Assembly (NCBI GenBank): GCA_038831005.1
Contig: JAWBKZ010000005.1
Location: forward strand, 88,146 to 152,145
Direction of reading: 5' to 3'
Source: Ignisphaera sp.
GTDB taxonomy: Archaea > Thermoproteota > Thermoprotei_A > Sulfolobales > Ignisphaeraceae
Length of the DNA stretch: 64,000 nucleotides
Below the pieces are notes generated by a model. That model searched no databases. It worked only from the letters and a program-made list of their open reading frames with translations, and had not been told where the DNA came from. Below are positions 1 through 10,260 of this stretch, in pieces; within the stretch, counting starts at the first letter, position 1, and every line of letters starts with the position of its first letter. Made by a program: the position numbers and the translations under genes.

Positions 1-1414
1 TTACATTCTCGATACCCAGGATATTTAGGGTTATTGGCAATGGTTCACCTAGAGCATCTATACCCTCTACACCTTCTATGTGGCCATGAACGCAAGGCTC
101 GTATCCACACCATGGAATAAAAGCTAATCTCCCTTCACTTCTAATATGCTCTACGGCTTCATCTATATTGTTGAAAATCTTTACATTATCTTTAATCCAT
201 TTCCAAGCTCTTTCACGTAAATTCTTATATATATCGTTGAGAGCTTCTTTGATACTATCAATCATTTTATCTATAACTACATTTGTACGTTTCATAAGGT
301 CTCTTCTGAATATCGTTACGGTACCATTTTCAACCTCTCTTGCCCCTATCTCGACTCTTATTGGGACCCCCTTTAGTTCCCATTCATAGAATTTTTCAGA
401 GGGTTTTACATCAACTCTGCTATCTGTATAGACTCTTACTTCTTCCCTCCTTAGCATTTCCTCAATATTGTTGCAGTACTCAATAATTCTTTTGTATTTA
501 TATTGATCGGCATGTTGAATAGGCACGATAACCACTTGCCATGGAGCTACTGGTGGCGGTAGTATTAATCCTTTCTCATCGCTATGGATAGCCACTATAG
601 ATGCTACTACTCTTTCCGATATACCGTAGCTTGTTTGCCACACATAATCTATAGATTCATCACGCTTCTGTATCTTAACATCAAAAACAGATGAAAACGT
701 TTGGCCTAGATTATGAACAGTACCTATCTGTATGGCTTTTCCATCTGGAAAGAGAGTATCGAAGGCAATTGTGTAGAGAGCTCCTGCAAATTTGTCCCAT
801 TGAGGTCTACGGGAAACTATATAGGGTATAGCCAACGTATCAAAGAATTTACTGTAGATAGATATGGCCTCTAAAACCTGTCTTTCAGCATCTTCAAAAT
901 CTTCGTGAACTGTATGAGCCTCTTTAAATGTAGTTACTTCGCGAACCCGCATCATAGGTCTCGTCATCTTGGTTTCATATCTAAATATACTTACTATCTG
1001 GTAGTACTTCTTTGGTAACTGTTTGTAGCTTTTTATCCAGAAACTCTCCATATATGTTAAAGATGTTTCACTTGTAGGTCTCAGAACCAGCTTTACATCA
1101 AGTTCTTCAGCACCTCCATGAGTAACCCATAGCACCTCACCTTCAAATCCTCTGACATGTTCGCTTTCTTTCCTAAATATTGTTTCAGGTATCAGTATTG
1201 GAAGGAGAATCTCTTCATGGCTAGTAGCATCAAGTAGACTTCTTATAGTCTCGATAACCTTCTGTCTTATCTTGAATCCATAGGGAAGCCATACACCCAT
1301 ACCTTTAACTGGGTAACGACCATAATCATACAGTTCTGCTTCAGAGATTATCCAATCAAACCATTCGCTAAAGTTCTTAAATTTATTCAAAACTGTCTTA
1401 ATCGTGTGGGTCAC
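1..1414 (-). CDS. proS: Prolyl-tRNA synthetase, archaeal type (3' end outside window)
   Basis: Class II aminoacyl-tRNA synthetase that charges tRNA-Pro in the cytoplasm. I read this frame directly because it runs off the window. The N-terminus contains [18 protein letters not shown] followed by a [16 protein letters not shown] stretch, and further on lie [19 protein letters not shown] and a WCGYEPC zinc-type pair, all typical of the short archaeal/eukaryotic ProRS. The start is GTG at 1414-1412, with a GGTG sequence a few bases upstream; no ATG lies near it. About 471 codons are present, so only a short C-terminal tail should be missing. It is separated by 165 bp from the next minus-strand gene. 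Confidence 0.93.
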   Translation of the reverse strand, partial: MTHTIKTVLNKFKNFSEWFDWIISEAELYDYGRYPVKGMGVWLPYGFKIRQKVIETIRSLLDATSHEEILLPILIPETIFRKESEHVRGFEGEVLWVTHGGAEELDVKLVLRPTSETSLTYMESFWIKSYKQLPKKYYQIVSIFRYETKMTRPMMRVREVTTFKEAHTVHEDFEDAERQVLEAISIYSKFFDTLAIPYIVSRRPQWDKFAGALYTIAFDTLFPDGKAIQIGTVHNLGQTFSSVFDVKIQKRDESIDYVWQTSYGISERVVASIVAIHSDEKGLILPPPVAPWQVVIVPIQHADQYKYKRIIEYCNNIEEMLRREEVRVYTDSRVDVKPSEKFYEWELKGVPIRVEIGAREVENGTVTIFRRDLMKRTNVVIDKMIDSIKEALNDIYKNLRERAWKWIKDNVKIFNNIDEAVEHIRSEGRLAFIPWCGYEPCVHGHIEGVEGIDALGEPLPITLNILGIENV

Positions 1415-1579
1415 CAATCAGCACCACGTATAACCCATTTTAATGGGATCTTGCCATCAACTATTTTACAAATTAAGTGATAGAGGTATATAATCTGTTA
1501 TGACTTATTGTGGATCAGATTGCTATAGAGATAGAGATTGTGTGAACTAATTGTGATTTGAAACCCTTCACTATTTTTT

Positions 1580-2983
1580 CTATCTATTGGATAAACTGAA
1601 TGCCTCACTTCTTATGATGTTAACACATTCTTCTAAACACTTCATAAAATCACTAAAGCTAAATACTATAGGTTCTCGATATCTTCTGAACACATAGATC
1701 TTAGTCTCAACTTTATCTTCGTAATATTCATGAACAGATTTGAAAGTTGTATCAGATATAGATGCTTCAATATTGGTTGTATAGTCGTCTGTGTGATTTC
1801 CTATCCTTACAATGTTTATGCCTCTCGACTTAAGGTACATAACCTCGTTATATAGCTCGCGAAATATTGACCCATAATTTGAAGTAATTAATCTAATTAC
1901 ATGAACTCCGTGAAAGACAACAATATCTGGTTTAATTTCATTAATTAGTGAAAGTTCTTGTGCCACTAACTGTGAAGTACTGTATGCGTAAGGATTAACA
2001 GCTCTTATGGTGATGTATTTCTCTATGATCTTTAGAACTTTTTCGCTATCTATTCCATACCGTTCTAGTGTCCTTGAGATTAGCTCAAGTAATGTTGAAG
2101 GTGGTGATATGTAGCTTATCAGAAGGATTTTCATTGAATTCTTTATAGCAAATGCTAATAGATAGCTTAGAGCATCTTTACCATAGATAGTTTCTGGCTG
2201 ATAGAATACATTCACCAGAAATCCTCGATGGAAATGCCCTATAGTCTCCCTATGTGCATTGCAAGGTGGATACAGCTCTTCTCCCTGTTCAGGAATTTTT
2301 TCTAGTATCGGTGGAGTGAATACCTCTACACCTCTACCTTGAACAATTGCGAAAGGTATCTCTGCAACATATATTGGTGCTCCTCTAGTTTTTCTAATCT
2401 CTAGAAGTCTTACTAAGAATCTTTCTTCAACTCTATGTTTAAGTATTAGTATAGAATCGGTTATAAATTCTATTGATCCTAAGCCTAGCTTTTCTTCACC
2501 GTATGGAAGCTCTGAAATAAGTATTAAGAGTCCATTAAGAAGCTTGGGGAGCTGATAGAAGTAGTTGAGGAGCCAAGCCCTCTTTGTAGCAGACTCTTCT
2601 ACAGATTCTAACAAAGCTGTTATAGAATCTATAACAACAATATCATAACCTTCTGAAATAACCTCATTTATGGCGTTAACAACATCACTAACATTTAACG
2701 TTAGAGGTAGGTTAAAGTATTTGAACAGACCTCTGAATTCGGCATCAGTAAATCTGAGACCCAACCTATCCATGAATCTATAGAACTTCTCCTTATCTTC
2801 GTAGAGAGACAAGTAAAGACATTTATGACCTTTTAACGTGTTGGCGTAGCATATTGTTGATGCTAGTGTTGTTTTTCCGGAACCAGGATGACCCGCAATA
2901 AGGATAGCATATGGAGCACTTATCGTGCCTAAGAGTTCTTCTAAGTTACTTATTCCAATGGTGAACATTTTCAATTTCATCAA
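1580..2983 (-). CDS. KaiC-like RecA-family ATPase with a degenerate second domain
   Basis: Member of the archaeal KaiC/RadA-related ATPases, probably soluble and signalling-related; the substrate is unknown. The first domain has Walker A GHPGSGKT at residues 31-38 and Walker B IVVIDS at about 115-120. The second half (from about residue 245) keeps RecA-fold-like strands such as PDIVVFHGVHVIRL but has no P-loop, so the protein looks like a double KaiC in which one domain is inactive. The start could be residue 1, 2 or 6, all methionines. It is divergent from the GH51 gene across 186 bp. Function in the organism cannot be told from the sequence. Confidence 0.8.
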   Translation of the reverse strand: MMKLKMFTIGISNLEELLGTISAPYAILIAGHPGSGKTTLASTICYANTLKGHKCLYLSLYEDKEKFYRFMDRLGLRFTDAEFRGLFKYFNLPLTLNVSDVVNAINEVISEGYDIVVIDSITALLESVEESATKRAWLLNYFYQLPKLLNGLLILISELPYGEEKLGLGSIEFITDSILILKHRVEERFLVRLLEIRKTRGAPIYVAEIPFAIVQGRGVEVFTPPILEKIPEQGEELYPPCNAHRETIGHFHRGFLVNVFYQPETIYGKDALSYLLAFAIKNSMKILLISYISPPSTLLELISRTLERYGIDSEKVLKIIEKYITIRAVNPYAYSTSQLVAQELSLINEIKPDIVVFHGVHVIRLITSNYGSIFRELYNEVMYLKSRGINIVRIGNHTDDYTTNIEASISDTTFKSVHEYYEDKVETKIYVFRRYREPIVFSFSDFMKCLEECVNIIRSEAFSLSNR

Positions 2984-3109
2984 CTTTATATAGTCTTTCT
3001 GTAGTATGCTCGATTGGTTTAATGTGGCCTAAAATATAAAGCCTTTTTGTTGCGGTATCGATAGATATCCTATGTTTAGCATCCTATGGATAACCTGGTC
3101 TATAACTGA

Positions 3110-3140
3110 TATACGCTAACCTTATTATCTATACGCTAAC
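3110..3140 (+). promoter_or_regulatory. Tandem 11-bp repeat upstream of the GH51 gene, candidate operator
   Basis: The word TATACGCTAAC occurs exactly twice, at 3110-3120 and 3130-3140, a 20-bp period (two helical turns). It ends 30 bp before the GTG start of the arabinofuranosidase gene. The spacing suggests a dimeric regulator binding one DNA face, or a duplicated promoter element; this is inference. Confidence 0.45.
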
Positions 3141-3169
3141 TGTTTATCGATATCAAGTACTGTCCTCTG

Positions 3170-4624
3170 GTGAAGAACATAAAGGCTCACGTATATGTCG
3201 ATACCTCTTCGGTTATTGCTCATCTCGATAAAAGAATCTATGGTCAGTTTATTGAGCATGTTGGTAGATGTATATATGGTGGTATATGGGTCGGAGAAAA
3301 ATCTTCGATACCGAATCTAAATGGTTATAGGCTTGATGTACTCAATGCCGTAAGAGAGATAAAGTCCCCTATAGTTAGATGGCCTGGAGGAAACTTTGCT
3401 TCTCAGTATCATTGGATGGATGGTATTGGACCTAGAGAACAAAGACCTAAGAAATTCGATCTAGCTTGGGGTCTAGTGGAACCAAATGAGTTCGGAACTG
3501 ATGAATATATCGAGTGGATCAGGTTATTGGGAGCTGAACCCTATATAACTGTTAATGCAGGTAATGGTACACCAGAGGAAGCTGCTGCATGGGTGGAGTA
3601 CTGTAACTCAAATAGAGATACTTATTATGCTTCTCTGAGAAAGCGGTATGGTCATAAAGAGCCTTATAATGTTAAGTTGTGGGCTATAGGCAATGAGCTA
3701 AATGGATGGTGGCAGGTGGGTTTTTGTAGAGATGATGAAGAATGTGGATGGAGAACTGTGGAGTTTGCTGATCATATGAGAAGAGTTGATCCTTCTATAA
3801 AGCTTGTTGCTGTTGGTGTCGACTATGATCCTGAATGGAATATAGATATGATTAGGATAGCTGGAAACTATATGGATTACCTCTCGATACACACCTATAT
3901 ATTTAGAGAAAGACAGGGCAAAACGTATGAAGATTTTGTTGCCTGGCCTATATACATAGAGGAGAATCTTAAACATATCTATTACACAATAGAGCAGACT
4001 AGATACAAATATGGTATAAAGAAGAAGATAAAGATGGTTTTTGATGAATGGAACGTATGGTATCCCGAAGCCCAGTCTCCATACCTAGAACAAATAACAA
4101 GCATGAAGGACGCTATATTTACAGCTCTTATTCTAAATGTTCTACAAAGACTTTCAGATATAGTGCCTATAGCATGTTTTGCTCAAACAGTTAATGTACT
4201 GTCTCTGATTCTCACAAAAGATGATAAAATTCTATTGACACCTCAGTATTACGTATTTAAACTCTATACAGAAGTAACAGAAGGTAAAATAATTAGTGTT
4301 TCAGCATTCTCGCAATCATATAGATCTAACGAATTAGATAGAAATGTACAGTACATAGATGCCTCGGCTATATACAACAATAACACGGTTTACTTATTCA
4401 TGGTAAACAGACATCCAGAAGAAGAAGCTGATGTAGAACTACACATAGGTAGCTTTGCGCCTTCGGTAGTAAAACACAAATACATTGCTGGACAAAGTAT
4501 CGATGATAGGAACACATTTGAAACTCTAACTAATGTAGTTATAGAAGAGAAGAACTATTCTATTACATCAACAAGGACAATAAAACTAAAACCACATTCA
4601 GTCAACTTACTGATACTTGCCTAA
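3170..4624 (+). CDS. Alpha-L-arabinofuranosidase, GH51
   Basis: Retaining glycoside hydrolase expected to release terminal L-arabinofuranose from arabinan or arabinoxylan oligosaccharides. The GH51 (clan GH-A) signature is complete: acid/base Glu176 in WAIGNELNG and nucleophile Glu293 in VFDEWNVWY, with WPGGNFASQYHW near residue 71. Length 484 aa is normal for the family, including the C-terminal beta-sandwich. There is no signal peptide, so it should act inside the cell on imported oligosaccharides. The start is GTG at 3170; two copies of an 11-bp repeat lie just upstream. Exact specificity (arabinose versus xylose side chains) is not decidable here. Confidence 0.93.
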   Translation: MKNIKAHVYVDTSSVIAHLDKRIYGQFIEHVGRCIYGGIWVGEKSSIPNLNGYRLDVLNAVREIKSPIVRWPGGNFASQYHWMDGIGPREQRPKKFDLAWGLVEPNEFGTDEYIEWIRLLGAEPYITVNAGNGTPEEAAAWVEYCNSNRDTYYASLRKRYGHKEPYNVKLWAIGNELNGWWQVGFCRDDEECGWRTVEFADHMRRVDPSIKLVAVGVDYDPEWNIDMIRIAGNYMDYLSIHTYIFRERQGKTYEDFVAWPIYIEENLKHIYYTIEQTRYKYGIKKKIKMVFDEWNVWYPEAQSPYLEQITSMKDAIFTALILNVLQRLSDIVPIACFAQTVNVLSLILTKDDKILLTPQYYVFKLYTEVTEGKIISVSAFSQSYRSNELDRNVQYIDASAIYNNNTVYLFMVNRHPEEEADVELHIGSFAPSVVKHKYIAGQSIDDRNTFETLTNVVIEEKNYSITSTRTIKLKPHSVNLLILA

Positions 4625-4897
4625 TGATATCTATTAGGTGACTATGATCTAGATCTATTTTCGAATATATATTACATTCGTATCTATATGACTATACACA
4701 AAGTTGTTGATTACAGATGAGCTACTAGCATACACCTCCAATATCTAAAAGAATATTCAAAGTACCGATAAATCACTAGACAGCTTGCAAACTAGTTGAG
4801 CTCAAAATGCTAAAGATGGTGTACTGATAATGTATGGACCTCACCTATATTGGTATTGAAGAACTCAGATAGTTACCTAATAAGCTGGTACTATATT

Positions 4898-6436
4898 TCA
4901 TTCAATGTTTATTAGTCTTAGATAAGCTTCTCCTAAAGGCTTAAGAATTCTTCCCACAAATTCTACCTTACCTACTAACATGATTATGTTCCTGATAATA
5001 CCCTTATCTACAAATAACGGTAGAAGTGTCAGATAGACTGAGCTGTATATAGTAAGTCCTACAATAATGCTTATGATTTTTGCTACAAAGCTTACACCAA
5101 TATTTGTTAACAATCTTAGTATAGTGTAGGTAACAATATAGGCTAAACCTGAAGGTAATAGAGCTTTAATTTCTGGCTTAAGATTTACCTCTAGACTGAA
5201 TAGTTTCTTGGCTATATAGAGACCAGCTATAGATGATACTATCGATCCTATTGCTTGTGAGATTACAGCACCATATACATTGTATCTAGAGGTGAGCGTT
5301 AACGCCAAGATGATTGTTGTTAGTTGACCAATTACAGATGTTATAGTATTCCATTTGGTTACCCCTATGGTTATGAAGTAGCTTCCTACTACAAGAGATC
5401 CTAAAATAGCTGAAACCACTATCCCTATAGAATAAAGTGTTGCATAAATAGGTGCTTCAGCATAAGCTCTACCATAAAATAAATGTATAGTGGGACTGAT
5501 TACAGAAATATAGCAAAGAACTAGAGCTATAAATATAGTTGAAGAGTAGAGTATGGCTTCTTCTGTTCTCTTCTTAAGGCTGTTGCTATTGTTTAGCAAT
5601 AGAGGAAGAGAAGTGAGTGTAGCTACAGATATAGCGCCTTGAAGAGCTACAATGGGTGATAAAGCATTTAGAGCTACACGATAATTGCCGAGATCATAAT
5701 CTGATACATATCTAGCTAAAATAGTACTTACGAAAGGACCTACAGCTATACCACCTATAGAAGCTATATAGAGGGGTATAGAGAGTCTCAACATATCTGC
5801 TAAAGCTTTTCTTGAAAAACCTATGGGTTTAACATGTTTAGTATATATGATGAAATAAATTATTGATAGAATTGTATAGGCTAGCGAACAAGCAACTACT
5901 GCGCCATATACACCAAAACCCATGAGTATGAATAAGATAGACAAAACACCTCTTAGTATAAACTGAGAAATATTTATTGAAGCAGAAATCCTGTATCTAC
6001 CTAACCCATTAAAGATAGACCCTAAGGCAGTCAAAAGTACATAAGAGGCTGTATATACAGAAAGTATCCTCATATAGTCACCCATATATTGTCTAGCGAG
6101 AAGATGAGCAAAAGCATTAGCAAGAAAATAAACAGTTAAAGCTCCAATAAAACCGAGAAGACATCTGAAGATTATTCCTGTCCATATGTATATATCCCTA
6201 TCTCTATTGGATAAAGTAGCATATCTAGCAAAAATAGTTGCAAGACCCAGATCAACTAATCCTGCAACCATGGATGGATAAACCAAAGAAAGACTCCATA
6301 TACCGTAACCTTCCGGTCCCAAAAGTCTTGCAATAATAATGCTGAAGATGAGGCCAACAATATCAGCTATAACGCTACCTACTGTAAGCATAAAACTTCC
6401 AGATACTATTCTAACAGTAATCTCCTCCTCATCCAT
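4898..6436 (-). CDS. Polysaccharide/oligosaccharide flippase (Wzx/MATE-like, MOP superfamily)
   Basis: Integral membrane protein of about 512 aa with roughly 12-14 hydrophobic segments, e.g. near residues 20-45, 95-115, 165-200 and 290-310. The N-terminal SFMLTVGSVIADIVGLIFS followed by ARLLGPEGYGIWSLSLVYP is the usual opening of polysaccharide-biosynthesis flippases, which move lipid-linked glycans across the membrane for N-glycosylation or surface polymers. I prefer the ATG at 6436 (MDEEE) over an in-frame TTG five codons earlier. A TATA-like CTATATATAG at about 6481-6490 would place transcription start close to the gene. No glycosyltransferases are nearby, so the cargo is unknown. Confidence 0.85.
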   Translation of the reverse strand: MDEEEITVRIVSGSFMLTVGSVIADIVGLIFSIIIARLLGPEGYGIWSLSLVYPSMVAGLVDLGLATIFARYATLSNRDRDIYIWTGIIFRCLLGFIGALTVYFLANAFAHLLARQYMGDYMRILSVYTASYVLLTALGSIFNGLGRYRISASINISQFILRGVLSILFILMGFGVYGAVVACSLAYTILSIIYFIIYTKHVKPIGFSRKALADMLRLSIPLYIASIGGIAVGPFVSTILARYVSDYDLGNYRVALNALSPIVALQGAISVATLTSLPLLLNNSNSLKKRTEEAILYSSTIFIALVLCYISVISPTIHLFYGRAYAEAPIYATLYSIGIVVSAILGSLVVGSYFITIGVTKWNTITSVIGQLTTIILALTLTSRYNVYGAVISQAIGSIVSSIAGLYIAKKLFSLEVNLKPEIKALLPSGLAYIVTYTILRLLTNIGVSFVAKIISIIVGLTIYSSVYLTLLPLFVDKGIIRNIIMLVGKVEFVGRILKPLGEAYLRLINIE

Positions 6437-6758
6437 AAATGCTACAACCAATTACTCTCGCATATGTTTTAGTATAAAAACTATATATAGTGCTAAAACT
6501 CTTCAAACTCTTTTCAAAAAGACCTTATATCATTTCAATGTGTTAATTACATCAATATTGCTACACCATAGAGTTATAGAACCTCGGGGACTTCTGTTAG
6601 AGACATAGCTATTCGGTATCCTACATATAAAAATAGGATAGTATTCTAAACAGTCTGATTTAGAACATTAAGTATAGATAGGTGAGAAAGGTTCAGAACA
6701 ACGTTTCTGAATATAAATGAGAGGTATATGGTACCGTCATCAGCTATCATTAGGATTG
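6437..6758. other. Intergenic region, 322 bp
   Basis: Holds the likely promoter of the flippase gene (TATA-like sequence at about 6481-6490, minus strand). I see no conserved gene, RNA or repeat in the rest; the short open frames here have no coding character. Confidence 0.5.
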
Positions 6759-7496
6759 TTACTTGTTTTCGAGTTTCTTGACCATGTCTATGTATTCTTG
6801 TGTTGTTCTCCATCTTTTTCTCGATTCACCGCTCTTTATCTGTTCCACAAATGTGTTGAACCATTTCCAGTCTCTTTCATAGACATGATAAGAATCAGCT
6901 ACATGTATATAGTGACCAACAGAAATCCCCAGCTGATTAGCTATGTATTTCTGTAGTTCTGTGAATGCATACATGTTCATGTATGTAGCTTTCAAAGCAT
7001 CATTGCTTCTCATATGTACATGTAGAACTAGTTTATTGTCTATAACTCTAAACCACATTCTCTGTAGACAAGGTGGATGCTCTGTCTCTAGATCTCTCCA
7101 TGGTTGCCAAGTTATTGCTTGTGCTCTTCTGCTGTAGGGTGCTTTCTTTAGCTTCTCAATAATCTTCTCTATCTGATTAACAACAACACCATTTGGTAGT
7201 CTATAGCTAAATAATCTTTCGTGATATGTGTAGCCGAACTTTTCGACAAGATGGTCATGAACACCATACACAACTTCATCAACATACTCTAGCAAACCCT
7301 TGAGAGAACCCGCAACAATACCTCTGAGATGCACTCTAGGCTCTGAGAAAGGTTCTTCAACAACTATAGCAGCAGGAGCATCAATAGATTTCTCACCATA
7401 CTCAGTATCAATAACTATCCCCAGATTCTTAAGCTCAACCAAACTCTTCTCCCATGCCTCAGGCAAACTCTTAGCATACACATATACAATCAACAC
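6759..7496 (-). CDS. thyA: Thymidylate synthase, ThyA-type (archaeal branch)
   Basis: Converts dUMP to dTMP by reductive methylation with a methylene-pterin cofactor. The family's key residues are present: Arg pair RR at 123-124, catalytic Cys143 in HPPCLQR, RSNDALKAT at 163-171 (dUMP contacts) and HVADSYHVYERD at 198-209 with the ribose/phosphate contacts His198 and Tyr203. At 245 aa it is shorter than bacterial ThyA, which matches the archaeal lineage with a reduced N-terminal part. The start ATG at 7496 is the first of the frame. It is divergent from pdxS over 166 bp containing an inverted repeat that could serve either gene. Confidence 0.9.
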   Translation of the reverse strand: MLIVYVYAKSLPEAWEKSLVELKNLGIVIDTEYGEKSIDAPAAIVVEEPFSEPRVHLRGIVAGSLKGLLEYVDEVVYGVHDHLVEKFGYTYHERLFSYRLPNGVVVNQIEKIIEKLKKAPYSRRAQAITWQPWRDLETEHPPCLQRMWFRVIDNKLVLHVHMRSNDALKATYMNMYAFTELQKYIANQLGISVGHYIHVADSYHVYERDWKWFNTFVEQIKSGESRKRWRTTQEYIDMVKKLENK

Positions 7497-7529
7497 ACTA
7501 CACCAGAAACTATCTGTATCGTCTCTAAT

Positions 7530-7616
7530 TTATATTCTGAGAGACTATTCAGAATGTGTTATCTATCTCTATATAGATATATCGATTAAATACTTAGATT
7601 AACACTTATATTCTGA
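7530..7616. promoter_or_regulatory. Repeated and inverted TTCTGA elements between thyA and pdxS
   Basis: The 11-mer TTATATTCTGA occurs at 7530-7540 and again at 7606-7616. The first copy forms an inverted repeat TTCTGA-N8-TCAGAA (7535-7554). The elements lie in the divergent promoter region; the second copy overlaps a TATA-like sequence about 50 bp before pdxS. Candidate operator or promoter elements. Confidence 0.35.
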
Positions 7617-7662
7617 AAGCAATAATGTATCTAGAAATGCATCTAGATGAGTTGATTTAGCC

Positions 7663-8703
7663 ATGAAGAGATTGTTTGATACACATCTATATGAGGTTGG
7701 ATTCAATAATATAGTTGACTTCTTCTACAGACTAGCCGATGTTAGTGATAAACTTAGATCGAATGGTCTCTACTTTAGATATGGTCCAGAAACATTACCA
7801 GACACAATAACTGTTCCTGCTAAAGGTACTCTGAAGGTTAAGTATGGGTTCCCTGTGTTCCAAAAATATGGAGTATGTATGGATGTTACTAATGTCGAGC
7901 AAGCAGTAATAGCTGAAGAAGCTGGAGCAGTTTCGGTTATGGTCCTAGATAAACTTCCTTATGATGTTAGGAAAAGCGGTGGTGTAGCTAGAATGGCCAG
8001 CGTTAAAAGGATAGAGGAGGTTCTTGAATCCGTAACTATACCAGTTATGGCTAAAGTTAGGATAGGTCACTACATGGAGGCAAAAGTTCTCGAACAAATA
8101 GGTGTAGATATGATAGACGAGTCTGAAGTTTTGACACCTGCAGATGAGGAAAGACATATAAACAAGTGGTTATTCAAGATACCGTTTGTTAATGGTGCTA
8201 GAGATCTTGGAGAAGCTTTGAGAAGGATATACGAAGGAGCATCGATGATCAGAACCAAGGGAGAAGCTGGCACAGGAAATGTTTCTGAAGCTGTGAAACA
8301 TATGAGGTCGATAATGGAGAGCATAATGGTTGTTGTCAGCATAGCTCCAGAGGATAGAATGAGAAAGGCCAGAGAATATGGTGTACCCTATGAATTGGTC
8401 GATCTTACAGCTAGACTGAAGAGATTACCTATAATTAATTTCGCGGCTGGAGGCATAGCTACACCCGCTGATGCAGCTCTACTTATGTGGCTCGGTTCGG
8501 ATGGGGTATTCGTTGGTTCAGGTATATTCAAGTCTCAAGATCCTCAAACAAGAGCAGAAGCAATAGTTCTTGCTACATCTATGTGGTATGATCCTGAAAC
8601 TGTAGCAGAAGCACAGGCTATGATAGATGAATCAAAGAGTATGATGGGTATAGATATAAGGCAGTTGAAACCTGAAGAACTTCTTCAGGTTAGAGGGATA
8701 TAG
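7663..8703 (+). CDS. pdxS: Pyridoxal 5'-phosphate synthase, lyase subunit PdxS
   Basis: Forms PLP from ribose/ribulose 5-phosphate, glyceraldehyde 3-phosphate and ammonia supplied by PdxT. The two catalytic lysines are visible: Lys131 in MAKVRIGH and Lys199 in [26 protein letters not shown] near residue 260 is the phosphate-binding end of the barrel. The protein has about 35 extra N-terminal residues before the usual GTLKVKYG opening; no internal start codon fits the shorter form, so the extension is probably real, as in other crenarchaeal PdxS. It is followed 2 bp downstream by pdxT, clearly one operon. Confidence 0.96.
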   Translation: MKRLFDTHLYEVGFNNIVDFFYRLADVSDKLRSNGLYFRYGPETLPDTITVPAKGTLKVKYGFPVFQKYGVCMDVTNVEQAVIAEEAGAVSVMVLDKLPYDVRKSGGVARMASVKRIEEVLESVTIPVMAKVRIGHYMEAKVLEQIGVDMIDESEVLTPADEERHINKWLFKIPFVNGARDLGEALRRIYEGASMIRTKGEAGTGNVSEAVKHMRSIMESIMVVVSIAPEDRMRKAREYGVPYELVDLTARLKRLPIINFAAGGIATPADAALLMWLGSDGVFVGSGIFKSQDPQTRAEAIVLATSMWYDPETVAEAQAMIDESKSMMGIDIRQLKPEELLQVRGI

Positions 8704-8705
8704 TT

Positions 8706-9308
8706 ATGAACATAGGGGTACTTGGGTATCAAGGAGGTATAGACGAACACAAATATATGGTAATTGAATCATGTAGGGAATTGAATATACAGTGTAACGT
8801 GGAAACAGTAGTTAAACCTCAACAGCTAAATAAGCTAGATGGTCTCATAATACCTGGTGGCGAATCAACAACAATAGTTAAGCTAGCCAAGAGGTACAAT
8901 ATGGTTGAGGAGATCAGAAGTAAGGTGATAGAGGGATTACCTGTCTTAGGTACTTGTGCAGGAGCAATATTCTTGGCAAAGAGGGTTACAGATCTAAAAA
9001 CAAGAAAAGAACTTCAAGGTACAATAGGTTTGTTAGATGTTGTTGTCGTCAGAAACTTCTATGGTAGACAGAAGGAAAGTTTCGAAATAGATCTAGAGAT
9101 ACCTACTTTAGGAGAAAAACCATTTAGAGCTATATTCATAAGAGCTCCAGCAATCATCGAGATCTCAGGTAAAGTCAAGCCTCTGGCTATCTATGGAGAA
9201 AACTATGTGTTTGTACAACAAGACACTATACTGGCTGCAGTATTTCATCCGGAGCTATCAGGCGATACAAGAATACATAGATACTTTCTAGAGATTGTTA
9301 AAAAATAA
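8706..9308 (+). CDS. pdxT: Pyridoxal 5'-phosphate synthase, glutaminase subunit PdxT
   Basis: Class I glutamine amidotransferase that hydrolyses glutamine and channels ammonia to PdxS. The triad is complete: Cys84 in GTCAGA, and His181/Glu183 in FHPEL; the oxyanion segment PGGESTT is at 50-56. Length 200 aa is standard. It starts 2 bp after pdxS and is surely co-transcribed and in complex with it (12+12 assembly known for the family). Confidence 0.96.
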   Translation: MNIGVLGYQGGIDEHKYMVIESCRELNIQCNVETVVKPQQLNKLDGLIIPGGESTTIVKLAKRYNMVEEIRSKVIEGLPVLGTCAGAIFLAKRVTDLKTRKELQGTIGLLDVVVVRNFYGRQKESFEIDLEIPTLGEKPFRAIFIRAPAIIEISGKVKPLAIYGENYVFVQQDTILAAVFHPELSGDTRIHRYFLEIVKK

Positions 9309-9360
9309 AGAATAGCATAAAGAGGGGTATGATATCTTATTTATAATTACTTTTATGGTT

Positions 9361-10260
9361 TTATGGTATATATTGTTTAAGGTATTTCACAGATGCTTCT
9401 AGATTCTTTAGGACCTCTTCATCTGGATACTCGAATGGGGGTATATACTCTAGAAGTAGGTATACTTCTTTAGCTCCCGAAGCTTCTATTGCTTCAACAA
9501 CTTTATCCGGCTTTATGATACCTATCCTGTTGTATTCTTCAGTAAAAGGCCAATGTCTATCTCCTTTACCATCCGTTTGCTGTATATGTATTGCAGGTGA
9601 TTTTGGGGCAAATCTCTTTAGCCATTCATAGGGATCAGCTTCCATACCCTGTAATGTACATTGATGACCCAGATCTATATTTAGGAGTACAGATACTCCA
9701 GGACCTTCATTGGCTTTAACAAGTATTTCTTCTGTCTCGTTCATTGTCCAAGGAGTTTCTCTAGGAACAGGCATAGGCTCCCATAAGATCATTTCTAGTC
9801 CTTTTGCTTTAGCATATATTCTTAAAGCTTTCATGTTATCTATTAATGCTGAGTCTATGTATGTTCTTCTTTTCGGATCATTATAGTCTTTCACACTTTT
9901 AGCAGCTATATGACCCCCGGTAGCTTTTACCGATATTTTAGAGGTAAAGTCTATAGCCTTCATATACCAATCTAGAGCATCATACCTCATTACCGGGTCT
10001 GGATGTGATAGTAGATTGAATGAGTATGCAGCTAAACCGGTAAATGTTGAATGGATAACTATTCCATACTTCTTTATAGCGTCCAGGATAAGATTAGCCA
10101 TATGTTCTACAGCATCATGTGTAGATCTAGGGTCAAGTAGATCATATGAAAACTGAACATACTTTACATCAAGTTTAGCCACTATTTCTGCCCATTCATC
10201 TGGCATAGGCCATCGTTTAACAGCCCAACTAAGATTCAAACCTAGATGTAGTTTAGCCAT
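9361..10260 (-). CDS. Xylose-isomerase-like TIM barrel (sugar isomerase/epimerase)
   Basis: AP-endonuclease-2/sugar-isomerase fold protein of about 299 aa, probably a metal-dependent keto-sugar isomerase or 3-epimerase. Features include LGLNLSWAVKRWPMPDEW at the N-terminus, MILWEPMP (metal-ligand Glu), LNIDLGHQ (Asp/His ligand pair), HIQQTDGKGDRHWPF and a final LLLEYIPP with the last acidic ligand. I choose the ATG at 10260 (MAKLHLG); an in-frame GTG lies five codons upstream. A TATA-like AATTTATAATC at about 10295-10305 suggests a very short leader. Neighbours (RuBisCO, FGGY kinase) point to pentose or related sugar metabolism, but the substrate is unknown. Confidence 0.8.
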   Translation of the reverse strand: MAKLHLGLNLSWAVKRWPMPDEWAEIVAKLDVKYVQFSYDLLDPRSTHDAVEHMANLILDAIKKYGIVIHSTFTGLAAYSFNLLSHPDPVMRYDALDWYMKAIDFTSKISVKATGGHIAAKSVKDYNDPKRRTYIDSALIDNMKALRIYAKAKGLEMILWEPMPVPRETPWTMNETEEILVKANEGPGVSVLLNIDLGHQCTLQGMEADPYEWLKRFAPKSPAIHIQQTDGKGDRHWPFTEEYNRIGIIKPDKVVEAIEASGAKEVYLLLEYIPPFEYPDEEVLKNLEASVKYLKQYIP

